Of a DNA stretch of 32,774 nt, positions 21,687 through 31,027 are shown piece after piece. The stretch lies in NCBI GenBank assembly GCA_003614735.1, contig KZ992544.1, positions 1-32,774 of the forward strand, read 5' to 3'. How positions within the stretch are numbered: position 1 is the first letter of the stretch; each line of letters starts with the position of its first letter. The translations under genes were made by a program, and so were the position numbers. This stretch comes from Thamnocephalis sphaerospora. Its lineage: Eukaryota; Zoopagomycota; Zoopagomycetes; Zoopagales; Sigmoideomycetaceae. The notes beneath the pieces were generated by a model, which did not search any database, was not told the origin of the DNA, and saw only the letters and a program-made list of their open reading frames with translations.

Positions 21687-23885
21687 CTACAGCTGCATCT
21701 CTACATCGTCGCTCGACAGAGTGTCGTCGCCGGCCGTGCCATTCGCGTTGTTGGGCACGGGCATCCGTTCAATCACATCTGCCACCGAGAAGGAGCGCTC
21801 ACTGATGTGCGCAGCGCCAAATCCAGTGGCCATCGGCTGGCCATCCTGAAAGCGGATGCTCTTGTTGCGGAACGCGTGAAAGAACTTGCAATCAGGGCGC
21901 GTGCAGCCAGCGCCAAACTTGCACTAATCCACGTAGCCCGCCCACCAGTACAGCCGTTAGACACAATGTCAATGCGCATACGCAGGCTGAGCCTACCGGA
22001 ACGGCCGATGTTGCGCTAGTCTCCTCGCCAGGATGCAGGAAATGGCAGTTGGGCCGCTTGCACTCGGCACCGTCGCGGCAGGGTATAGGCACCTTGCGCA
22101 CGACCCGGCTGGGCGCAGTAGCATTGGCGGCTAATGCCTCCCTGCGTAGGCAGCGATTGCTACGTGAGCTATTGTGCAGCAGCGCACATGGCAGCATCGG
22201 CAACTTACCCAAACGAGGCATCCTCGCCGTGCTTGAATGGACAGGCAGGATTCAGACAGTTGGGATAGAACCGGCAAGGCATCTCGGCCGCTGTACAGCA
22301 ACGAGCAGACTTAGCATACTCTGCAAAAACAACGCTGTACAAAACACGAGCAGACATACCTGACGAGCGTTCAGGATGTGCGAATGTGCAGCTGGCATTG
22401 TTACAGCTGACGCCATATTTGCACGGTATCGTACCAGCACCTGCACGCGGCTTTGTGAGCGTTGCATCAGTAGCAGGATGGATATCGAGACACTGGTCTG
22501 CAGGCCGTGGACAGTTGGGAAAGTCGCTGCCGTATGCGTAGCATTAGTATCCTCCAGCAGACTAGAATCATGCGGCACGTGGCGTTTTCAGACACTCACG
22601 GGCACAGCTTGCTTGGATGATGAAATGGACACGCATCTCCCTTGGAGCACTGCGGCCAAAAGGTGCAGCGTGTCCGCCTAGTCGACGTACTTTCACGCGC
22701 ACTTGTCACCAGCGCCTCTCGCTCTTGCGCATCGCTTGCGCCTCGCCTCGCACGACGCGGCGACTGGCGACGCTTGAGTGAAGATGTCTTGGGGCCTGCT
22801 TGCCGTGAACAGATTAGCCAACAGCCGCCGTCAGTCTATCGCCCCGCTTGCGCTGAACTACTTGCCCAGATTCACAGTAAACCTGGGCTCATCCTGCCGC
22901 GCCCTATCACGCCCACGCCGCGGACTGTGGCTCCTATTCCTAGGACTAGCACGCGCTGGATGACCAACGCGACCACCAAGTCTATCCAACACATGGCCTT
23001 CGCGGCGCGGCTCGCGTTCTACCAAAACAGCCCGCCATACACTGCTGCGTTAGCCTCAGGCATGCTGTCGTCGCACCTGGTATCCGTTACAGTACCCTGT
23101 CGAGGTGTATGGGTCTGGCGTGCATCGCGTGTCGCGTCGTTTACAGCCGACTGCAAAAGACGCGATGCGGCATTTGCTCGTCGTGGCCTATCCCCACTGC
23201 ATTAGCCTGCGCCAATCACGCCGGATACGCCAGTAGCACCGGCAATCCCACTCACGTAGACATTTCTGCATCGTCACCGACAGACTGCGCTTCGGCTAGA
23301 GCATGCGTTACAGCCGCCGGCGGCTGCACTCGCGCTGCCTCCGTTGCATTCTGATACTGGCTGATCCAGCTAAACACCCAGGCGGCAAATGATGGATCAT
23401 AACCCTCTCCAATGACTGTCCAGCCGTCGTTAACCTAGCCAGTCTCGTCGGCAACGCTGCGCCTGCCTTGTACTTACGCTCCGAGAGTTCCCGGCTAACA
23501 TCCTCTGCCGAGCGACTATTGGCAATCATGACCTACACCATGCCGCAATCGCTTTAAGCAGAGCAGCGACGACGCAGTCGCTCAGCCTCGTCGCACTTAC
23601 GCCAATGTATTCCGCTAGCACAGGGTCTGCGCACAATAAGCAAGCCCATGTTCATGCGCATCAGTATGCTGCTGGCCTGCGCGACCTGCACTGCTAGCGA
23701 AACTGCCGCCATTACCTACCGTCTTCGACCACGTAGCCGTATTCGATCAGTTTGCCATGGACAGCTTTCTACGCGTGTCTGCCCATCAGTTGGTTTCCCT
23801 TTTGGATGCGATCGCCAAAGCCGCCTGCTCTCTTTACCAGCAAATCGGCCGCAGCCGGTGAGCCCGGCACAAATGCGGTTGTCAT
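21687..23885 (-). CDS. NAB2: NAB2/ZC3H14-type nuclear poly(A)-binding zinc-finger protein, twelve exons
   Basis: Binds poly(A) RNA in the nucleus and limits tail length during mRNA export and quality control. Exons: 23885-23838, 23768-23720, 23626-23601, 23532-23478, 23415-23256, 23196-23096, 23018-22866, 22795-22600, 22526-22360, 22290-22209, 22141-21997 and 21923-21687; 472 aa. The N-terminal domain (residues 1-90) reads KLIEYGYV, DPVLAEYI, ANSRSAEDVSRELSE and DPSFAAWVFSWISQY, as in Nab2 PWI-like folds. An Arg/Ser-rich linker leads to six CCCH fingers: C241-C247-C253-H257, C262-C268-C275-H279, C298-C304-C309-H313, C324-C330-C335-H339, C367-C373-C378-H382 and C395-C401-C406-H410. Eleven introns of 59-93 nt; the seventh (22865-22796) appears to be GC-AG. 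Exon 3 is only 26 nt. Phases agree at every join. Confidence 0.92.
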
Positions 23886-24010
23886 TCTACTAGGCGTATA
23901 GGCGTGGCAAGAATAGAAACGGGCAGAACGCCTGTTGTGGCGGTGGCAGTGATGGCCACTGTTATTGACAAACAACACCAAAACACTTTGGATACACGGT
24001 GGCATCAGCT

Positions 24011-25022
24011 TTATATCTGCTGGAGCAGCTGCTTAACCAGGCGGCGACACGCATCTGTCTCGGCCTTTTTCCACGCATCCAGCGGAGCAGAAGCTGCTTC
24101 GCCGTCCACTTCCATGCTATTGCTTGATGCGCTCGGTGCAAGCGGTGCCAGCTCACGATAGATGCCCTCGCTGCGTGTGATCGCATTGGCAGTCAGAATC
24201 GTGTGTGGCACCGAGTCGGCACGCAGCCAGACACGGCCGTTCATGCCTACGGCCAGTTCAAACGGAACATGCTGGCCGAGTGCACGAAGAATGGCTGCGC
24301 CAGGACGAAGCAGGCTAATCGATCCAGTACATGCACGCACAGACGCACGATGGTATTAGCGACATCATGCATCCACCCAGGCCATGCCCGTGACCCACCG
24401 TCGGCAGTGACCAAGCGAGCAGGTAATCATGAATCCATCCTTGAGCTCTCCGTAGCCTTCGGACCGGCCAGTCGTCGGGTTCAGACACTCGAGTTCCGGC
24501 TCCATGTCCTTGTCTGCCAGCGAAACACGCGCGTATATCAGTGCGCCCACCTATCGCACGTTCTCATTAACACTGGACAGCCACGCACGCCACGCGTCTT
24601 CACTCGCGCACCTTGATGTTGGGCCGGTTCTTTTTCGTGGCGCCCTCGAACGCCATGGCCTGCAGCACGGCAGAGTGTGCGCCGCCAATGTCGACCTTGT
24701 ATTCTTCTGCATGCCGCGAAATCACCTGGCCGACCACCGGCTCTCCTAGCGCCGGCACATACTATCACCACGACTGGCAAGTCAGTCATCGCGCTGGCTG
24801 CATCCGTCTACGCAGCTTTGCACGCACCCGCTTCTTGTTGGATTCAATCCACCAGCGACGTGCTTCAGGCTGTGCCTGCAGCTGCCCACCACGGACCGCG
24901 CACACCTCCGCTTCGGCCTGCCGCAGACCCGGGCCGAGACGCACCGGCTGCGTGGCATCTATGTCCTCGCTAGTAACGCTGACGTCCACCGTTTCTCCCG
25001 GAAGTACCACGCGGCGCGTCAT
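24011..25022 (-). CDS. RRP40: Exosome complex cap subunit RRP40 (EXOSC3), four exons
   Basis: One of the three S1/KH cap subunits that guide RNA into the 3'-5' RNA exosome, in nucleus and cytoplasm. Exons 25022-24828, 24761-24612, 24550-24399 and 24314-24011, 266 aa; introns 66, 61 and 84 nt. The N-terminal domain has VVLPGETV and VRLGPGLRQ. The S1 domain spans exons 2-3: YVPALGEPVVGQVISRH, VDIGGAHSAVLQAMAFEG, ARVSLADKDMEPELEC and GELKDGF. The KH domain in exon 4 has VPFELAVGMNGRVW with the GMNG loop at 189-192, then HTILTANAI. A longer-than-usual tail carries SMEVDGEAAS before a final helix. NAB2 starts 126 bases downstream on the same strand, so the two nuclear RNA-surveillance genes are head to tail. 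Confidence 0.95.
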
Positions 25023-25198
25023 GGTGATGTGGGCAAATAAAGCTGAAGGATCGCAAACAGTGCTGTCTCAACAAACGAAAAAGAATGCGGCTTTTGCTTG
25101 GAGGCACGTGATTGGACCGACAGAGTCTCTGGGACAGTTTCGAGCGTTGCAGTCAGCGCGTGCTCGCACCATACCCGCTGGACGGTTACGCAGACAGC

Positions 25199-26944
25199 CT
25201 ACAAATGCTTTATGTGGTTGTCGCTGCGGCGGTGCTGCAATGGCAGGTGGGTGTCTGCACTGGCCAGACCGCCGTCGATGCTTGCGGCATCGTAGAAAGG
25301 AGGATCAACATGGACAATGACGGGCGTGGCCACAGGGCGTGCCCAGTCTGGTTTTGTTAGACCAGCGTCCGAGTTGATTGCGCTAGGTGTGAGCGGAAAC
25401 GACGAGAATGTAGAACGCATGGCACGTCGCGACGCTGCTTTTTCATTGCCAGCTGTCAGGCTATGAGATAGTCGGCGTGGCATGGTTGGTAGATCGGATC
25501 TCCTCTGCCAGCTGCTTAAGCGTGCATGTCTGACAATACCGGGTGATCGAGGCAGGCCGGTAGATGGCAGTGCTGCTAGCTCGGCAGACATTTGGGAATG
25601 CTGACTAGATACGCTGGGCACGCTGCAAACAATAACGGAGGCTGCATCGTCTGCAGCAGTCATGCTCACGGCAGCCGTCATGTCTGCAGACGGGCTGCTC
25701 GGCGATGCCATACTACCGCTCTCGCCGTTCATAAATGGCGAAGACTGTCGCTCAGCGGCACTCGCAGGCTTTCCCAAGCCCGTGCTGTCTACAGTCGCAG
25801 CACGCCGCCGCCGAGCGTAAGAGCCCTGGGAGATGCTGTAGTACAGCGCGCACTGAATGCCTGGATAGGCTATTCCATACTCAAAAACGAATCCGCCAAT
25901 GGCAAGCCATAAGGAGCGACTAAACATGTCTGACGATATGGCAAAGGCTAGCGAAAGAGCAAAGGCAACGGCCAGCGCCAGGAAAATGTAGAAAAAGATG
26001 AGCTTGAAGCGCTGCGCGGCAGCTAGCTCTTCGTCGTCCATCTGATGGTGGCAGAATGCTCGTCGTACGTAGGCACGCAAGATTCGGTAAAAGCCATAGC
26101 CGTAATACATGGTCACCGCCATCAGCGTCAGCACCGAGGCGGCAAAGTAGAGGGGGCCCAGCCGGTGGAGCATGTGCGTCATGGCTATATCTCCAATATC
26201 CTGGCTCCAGCCAATAAGTGCGCCATTGGCGATGTTGACGGCAAACAGCTGCGCGCTGAATACTATGGCAATCCAGTAGAGTAGGCGCGTAGAAGGGGTG
26301 CAAATGGCTACTCTGCTCGCATCAGAATGGACTGCGGCGCTCAGAGCGGGCCGTTGCGTCTGTCCGCTCTCAAGAGCTCGGTCAAGCGAGGTAGCCTGGC
26401 ATGTGGCGACGCCGCAACTGCACGACCGTAATGCACAGCGTGCGAAATTTGGCACCGGCGTTGAACGATGCGAAAACGCCGGTGGTATATGGCTAATGAT
26501 ACCAACAGTGAGTAGTGTCACGGAAAAGAGCGGCGCTGCCGTCATGAGCATGTTAAAGGCCTCGCGGAATAGCAGACTACGCGGCCAGTCCAGTAACACA
26601 AAGAGAAACATGACGGTACGGAGGGCGATGGAAAGCGTCCCCCAGAAAAGAAACGCGTCCAAGGCCGCAGGCATCCAATAGCCGTTTACGCGGCGGAACT
26701 GGGCAGCGGCAATACCGTGTCGGTAGCGGTACACGCACACCCAGAAACCTGTCGCCAGCGTAACTACGGTGGAGAGCTGGCATGCAAGCACGGCATAGAA
26801 AAAGTACTCGCTACCCGAGCAGTCGTAGATGTTGATGTTTGGACTGCACAGCACTTCGGGTGGCGTGTTGGGACGCAGCATTGTCGCGTGTAGCGCGTGC
26901 ACCTGGAAGCGCGCTATGGTCTCTGCCGCGAACAGGTGTGTCAA
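25199..26944 (-). CDS. Seven-transmembrane protein with long Ser/Thr-rich cytoplasmic tail, family not recognised
   Basis: A single exon of up to 581 aa; the Met at residue 22 is an equally good start. Hydrophobic segments lie near 47-72, 91-118, 124-151, 220-246, 262-290, 312-337 and 344-370. Basic stretches after TM1 (VYRYRHG), TM5 (RILRAYVRRAF) and TM7 (YARRRRAA) predict an outside N-terminus and inside tail. Cys33 and Cys42 are in the short N-terminal domain. The loop between TM3 and TM4 (about 152-219) is long and Cys/Ser-rich. The 210-residue tail is rich in Ser, Ala and Pro, with many possible phosphorylation sites. The layout resembles fungal GPCR-like or TOM1/THH1-like 7TM proteins, but no signature motif is seen. 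It shares no obvious sequence with the six array genes. The stop lies 176 bases upstream of the RRP40 start codon. Confidence 0.8.
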   Translation of the reverse strand: MTHLFAAETIARFQVHALHATMLRPNTPPEVLCSPNINIYDCSGSEYFFYAVLACQLSTVVTLATGFWVCVYRYRHGIAAAQFRRVNGYWMPAALDAFLFWGTLSIALRTVMFLFVLLDWPRSLLFREAFNMLMTAAPLFSVTLLTVGIISHIPPAFSHRSTPVPNFARCALRSCSCGVATCQATSLDRALESGQTQRPALSAAVHSDASRVAICTPSTRLLYWIAIVFSAQLFAVNIANGALIGWSQDIGDIAMTHMLHRLGPLYFAASVLTLMAVTMYYGYGFYRILRAYVRRAFCHHQMDDEELAAAQRFKLIFFYIFLALAVAFALSLAFAISSDMFSRSLWLAIGGFVFEYGIAYPGIQCALYYSISQGSYARRRRAATVDSTGLGKPASAAERQSSPFMNGESGSMASPSSPSADMTAAVSMTAADDAASVIVCSVPSVSSQHSQMSAELAALPSTGLPRSPGIVRHARLSSWQRRSDLPTMPRRLSHSLTAGNEKAASRRAMRSTFSSFPLTPSAINSDAGLTKPDWARPVATPVIVHVDPPFYDAASIDGGLASADTHLPLQHRRSDNHIKHL

Positions 26945-27655
26945 GACAAAAAGTTACGCGTAAGTATGATTAAGAGCATATAGTAGGAGTGATAGGCGCG
27001 ATAGCAAAGGAACGTGCGTTGCATGAAAAGAAAAGCGCCGACTCTGCTGGCCAGACATCTCGCCGCCTTGTCGTCCACGCGTTGTCCTCTTCCAGGTTGC
27101 GGGTTTTACACACATGGCTATCGCTCGGGCCTTTTCCGCACAGCCGAATGCCGAGCTGTTTCGGCGCCCTGTCTGAGTGGTGGCATCTAAACAACCCGTT
27201 GCACAGCAGTCGGCATCCTACCGCATGCTGCAGGATTTGGAAAAGCCATTGGTAGGCTGACAGGGTCGGGGCACTGGTCGTGCCGCGTCACACCTGGTGA
27301 CACGCCTCGTCTGTATTACTCCTCTGCAGGCGGCTGTAGACGCAACGTGATATTTTCGCCTGCTATAGCGAACGGAAATCCTTCGCGTGTAATAAGGCGC
27401 GGCATCCAACACTTTTGGCCAGTACGCGCACAGCATGTCCACAGCAGGCGAGCGTTGCATGGGGCACGACGCAGAAAACCGCTGCACTGCCGTCACGGCG
27501 TGGTGATACTAGGCTTGGGTGCAAATAAAAGTGTACTGCCCATGGCGTGCTGCCAATACGATGGCCTTGACAGGTGCAGAATGGTCGTTCAGCCTCTGAC
27601 TGCACCTACAGAAACGCACGCGGTGGGTTACATCTAGAACAGCGGGTGTAGCCGG

Positions 27656-28042
27656 TCAACATTTGGAAGACCAAATAAACGCGCGCAATGGGCGATGCAG
27701 CACGACACCGCTACCAGTGCCCTTCTGACTATCCGATAAACAGGCATTTCCAGCTGCGATAAACTGCGACGAATAATACAAGGTATTTGGCGACGAGCAA
27801 ATTTCCTCTGTCTTGTGAAACGCTGCCAGGTTCGGAACAACGCGCTGCGTAATCGGTACTGGGCCAATCTCAGATGCAGCACGCAGCATTACAAGCCTGC
27901 TGCATCCATACACCGGTAGAGATAGCCAGCCAAAACGATACAGTACACGCGCACAACACTTATCCAGCACATCCGGACATTTCAACGCGCAAGTAAATAG
28001 AGTACTGATTGCGGCCAGCGTGCTTGACAAGCTGACCATCAT
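27656..28042 (-). CDS. Possible small secreted cysteine-containing protein
   Basis: A 128-codon frame starting with two Met. The first 20 residues (VSLSSTLAAISTLFTCAL) could be a signal peptide, and eight Cys follow, including paired CC and a C-terminal SSKC. No family is recognised, and the body lacks the regular pattern of the beta-trefoil-like protein. It could be real or a chance frame; an undetected intron is possible. Confidence 0.3.
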   Translation of the reverse strand: MMVSLSSTLAAISTLFTCALKCPDVLDKCCARVLYRFGWLSLPVYGCSRLVMLRAASEIGPVPITQRVVPNLAAFHKTEEICSSPNTLYYSSQFIAAGNACLSDSQKGTGSGVVLHRPLRAFIWSSKC

Positions 28043-28587
28043 CCTAAACCATCACAAGTAGTCAAAGGGCTGCAACGAAACTGCCATCCTTTACCAATCT
28101 GCTACGCACAGCAGAAAAGCATCCAAAGAGCCTCTTTTCAGCGTAATCGCCAGCACGCAATTTTTGCACCGCATCCTAGGTCCAAGGTACGCACCACGGT
28201 GCAGCTGACACAAGTATTGGTACCCTCCAGCGCTTCGCTGTTCAGTATCAAAATGGGCGCATCCAGCCTACCAAAATACGCACCAGATAGACTAATACCA
28301 TGCATATGGTCATGGCATGCGACCGCGCGATATGGCAGGTGCCTGTCCAAGCATAGCTCTGCAGCTGAGGGAAAGTAAAATGTTTATTCAGTGGCTGCTT
28401 TCGTGGCCTGAGAGAACCAATCTCTGGTATGATGCCTATCTTGCAAAAGTAAGCCAAAATGGGATTTGTAGAACCACAGTAGCCTGCCTATTTCGGCCTC
28501 GAAGCTGCGACATGATGGTGCTGCAGTCTTGAATGCTCGTTGCCGCTACCATACTTCATTTCCCCGCTCTTTACCTTTTTCCTTTCG

Positions 28588-28595
28588 TCGTGAGC
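28588..28595 (+). promoter_or_regulatory. Shared upstream motif of the 7TM array (copy 5)
   Basis: TCGTGAGC within CTTTCGTCGTGAGCGATAAT, 134 bases before the ATG. The flanks closely match those of copy 1 (CTTCGTCGTGCACGATAAT). Confidence 0.45.
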
Positions 28596-28728
28596 GATAA
28601 TACAGGCCGCGTAATTTCTCCAACCCGCTTATATCCGTGTTCTGCTCTCCTTTACTCCACTACGTGACGTGCAAACACACCGCACTGTATCCCGACATTG
28701 CTGTTTTAAGCACACAGCCCTGCTGGCC

Positions 28729-29618
28729 ATGTCTTTGTTTAGAGACGATACGCTACTGTCTATGTCTCATAGCGTCAAGAACTCGGTGCTTGTTGCCATG
28801 CTCACAGTGATGTTCTGGATATGCGTTAGCAACTGCCGCGAAGGAGCCAGTCTCCTGTATGCGCGACGCCACACCCGTGGTGCGCGACTGTATCTGCCTA
28901 TGCTCAACATAGTGCCAAGTTTGGTCGGCGGTGTGATATGCGTGTACGTTTTACTGCAACGCGCTTGGCCAGGATTCGCCAATTGCACCGTGATTCTTGC
29001 GCTGGATGCAGCTGCGCTGGCGCTGGGCGCATCCTCCATCGTCGCCATTCTGTTTACTCGCGTATACTATGCATGGATGCGACACAAGTGGCTGCTGTAT
29101 TTGGGCAGCGCCCTGATTTTCGTCAACTTTTCCGTCAGCATCGCCATCCTTTCCGCCATGCCCGTGGATACTGACAAGAACGGCACCTGCTCAATTCCCA
29201 TGAACACTTACTGGACGTTTGCCAAGTTTATCGTGGACATCGTCACCAACCTTGTCCTCTCTGGCCTCTATCTCTACGTGCTAGGAAGAATGGTTAGCAG
29301 CAGTTCCAGCGTATCCCTGTACAGAGAACTTCGCCACGAAGGGTTTCTATACACGTTTCTGGTCATTGTCTCGTCAGTCGCAACTTCAGTCGTTGTTATT
29401 CTCGATCTACTCCCCGGACATGCGCTATACGTCTATGGTGTCGATGGTAAGTTCGCCTGCTAAGGCGCACGCCAAACGGTTGGCTAACCGTCTCGGCTCG
29501 CTGTCCAGTTTTAGTCAATGCCACATTGGTCAACCGCATGCTGTGCAGGCGCCGCGGTAGCAGCCACAACGCGCGTTTCTCAAAAGTGCGACAGCGCATA
29601 GTTGGCGCAGCAGACTAG
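28729..29618 (+). CDS. Seven-transmembrane orphan protein, array copy 5
   Basis: Exons 28729-29446 (718 nt) and 29509-29618 (110 nt), 275 aa, with a 62-nt intron GTAAGT...CCAG. The unspliced frame would stop after KFAC. The start is the MSLFRDD Met; an upstream in-frame Met at 28669 adds 20 residues not found in the other copies. Cys86 (WPGFANC), Arg111 (RVYYAWMRHK), NGTC at 151-154, LSGLYLYVLG and ELRHEGF are at family positions. It differs in the third inner loop, where a run of Ser (SSSSSVS) replaces the usual FRAGFSTS. Its tail (FSKVRQRIVGAAD) is unlike the others, so it is the most divergent C-terminus of the six. Confidence 0.88.
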
Positions 29619-30138
29619 AGCGACGTATCTGAGCCGCCCTTTTGTACCTGACGGCAGCTATTTGCCGCCACTGCCGCCATGTCGACCTTGCGCGCTTATG
29701 CTTATGTCGTGTGGGTTGCGAAACCTTACACACCATAGCCAGGGTTTGAAAATTGCACCACTGCTTAGCCCGGGAATTCGCCAAAAACAGTGGAGGCTGC
29801 TTTGTTTATGCCTGGGTACACCGACAGTTTTTCCAAATGCAGCGTCTGTCGTCCACGGCATTGTAGTAGATTATACTAAAACGGGACCTATAGAGGCGGC
29901 GCAGACCACCTACATGTAGTTGCACATCCGTGCCCTTTGCTACTCCCCAGCATGCGTTCTTTCCTTGTCTTCTCCACCCTTTACTCCTTGTCGTGCGCAG
30001 TAGTGAACGCACTGTAGAGCTCACGGCGCTTTCCCGCCGCTGCGTCACGTATTCTTTCCGCGCTTCTCCTTCTGTCACACAAGCATGGAGCATCTTGGCA
30101 TCAGTTCAATCGCTACTCGGTCGCTTGGCCAACCTGCC
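29619..30138. other. Intergenic region between 7TM copies 5 and 6
   Basis: About 520 bases holding the 3' flank of copy 5 and the promoter of copy 6. No gene is seen. A pyrimidine-rich stretch (29940-29990) precedes the TCGTGCGC motif. Confidence 0.6.
29991..29998 (+). promoter_or_regulatory. Shared upstream motif of the 7TM array (copy 6)
   Basis: TCGTGCGC, identical to the core at copy 2, after a CTTTACTCCTTG pyrimidine run, 141 bases before the ATG. Confidence 0.4.
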
Positions 30139-31027
30139 ATGTCACCCTTTCAGGATCGCACACCGATAGTGTTGCCTCGCAATGGACAAAACTTTGTGTT
30201 TGTAGTCCTACTCACGCTCATGTTTTGGATATTTTTCGGTAACCTCTGCGATGGACTCCTTCTTTTGCACTCACGCCGCCACACCAGAGGCACGCGCCTG
30301 TATGTGCCAATACTCAACATCATTCCCAACCTGTTTTGTGCCATCATGTGCGCGTATGTTGCAATGCAGCGCTCCTGGCCTGGATTTGCCAGCTGCAGCG
30401 TGATTATGAAGCTGGATACGGTCGCATTATCATTTGGCACAACAGCCATCATCGGCATCCTGTTTATACGCGTGTACTATGCATGGATGCGACATAGATG
30501 GCTGCTGTACCTGGGCAGTGTAATGCTATTCATCAACTTTTCCGTCTGCATTTCTAGCCTTGTCGCTGTAACGCCATACATTGATAGCAATGGCAGTTGT
30601 CTGGAAACCATAGATCACTACTGGACGCTAGCCAAGTTTAGCACTGATATCATTGTCAACGTCACACTTTCTGGCCTGTACCTATATGTGCTGGGCCAGG
30701 CGTTTCGCGCTGGCTTTAGCACTTCACTTTACCGGGAACTTCGTCAGGAAGGCTTCATTGCCACCTTTTTGGTAATCATATCGTCAACGACCGCTGCAGT
30801 CTTTGTTATCATCGATATAGCCCCTGGCAATGCGCTTTACGTTTACGGCATCGATAGTAAGTTGGATTTTTGAGCGTACTACGAATGCCAGGCTAACGGT
30901 GGCAACCCAACACTCAGTCTTGCTTAACGCTACGTTAATCAACCGGATGCTATGTAGACGCCGCAATAGCAGCAATCAGCCGCAAACTTCAGGAGAGCTG
31001 CAGCGCATCAACAGTGTAGACGAATGA
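30139..31027 (+). CDS. Seven-transmembrane orphan protein, array copy 6
   Basis: Exons 30139-30856 (718 nt) and 30918-31027 (110 nt), 275 aa, with a 61-nt intron GTAAGT...TCAG. The unspliced frame would stop after KLDF. MSPFQDRTP aligns with the family start; the upstream Met at 30085 adds an unshared 18 residues. All family positions hold: RRHTRGTRL, Cys86 (WPGFASC), Arg111 (RVYYAWMRHRW), NGSC at 151-154, LSGLYLYVLGQAFRAGFSTS, ELRQEGFIATF. TM7 ends LLNATLINRMLC and the tail ends RINSVDE, close to copies 1 and 2 on the other side of the NPC1 block. Function unknown. Confidence 0.88.

Larger units (their letters stand above)
26945..28728. other. Intergenic region between the single 7TM gene and array copy 5
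   Basis: About 1.8 kb shared by two divergent promoters. Apart from the weak candidate at 27656-28042, the frames here show no motif. The last 150 bases hold a pyrimidine-rich stretch and the TCGTGAGC motif of copy 5. Confidence 0.5.
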
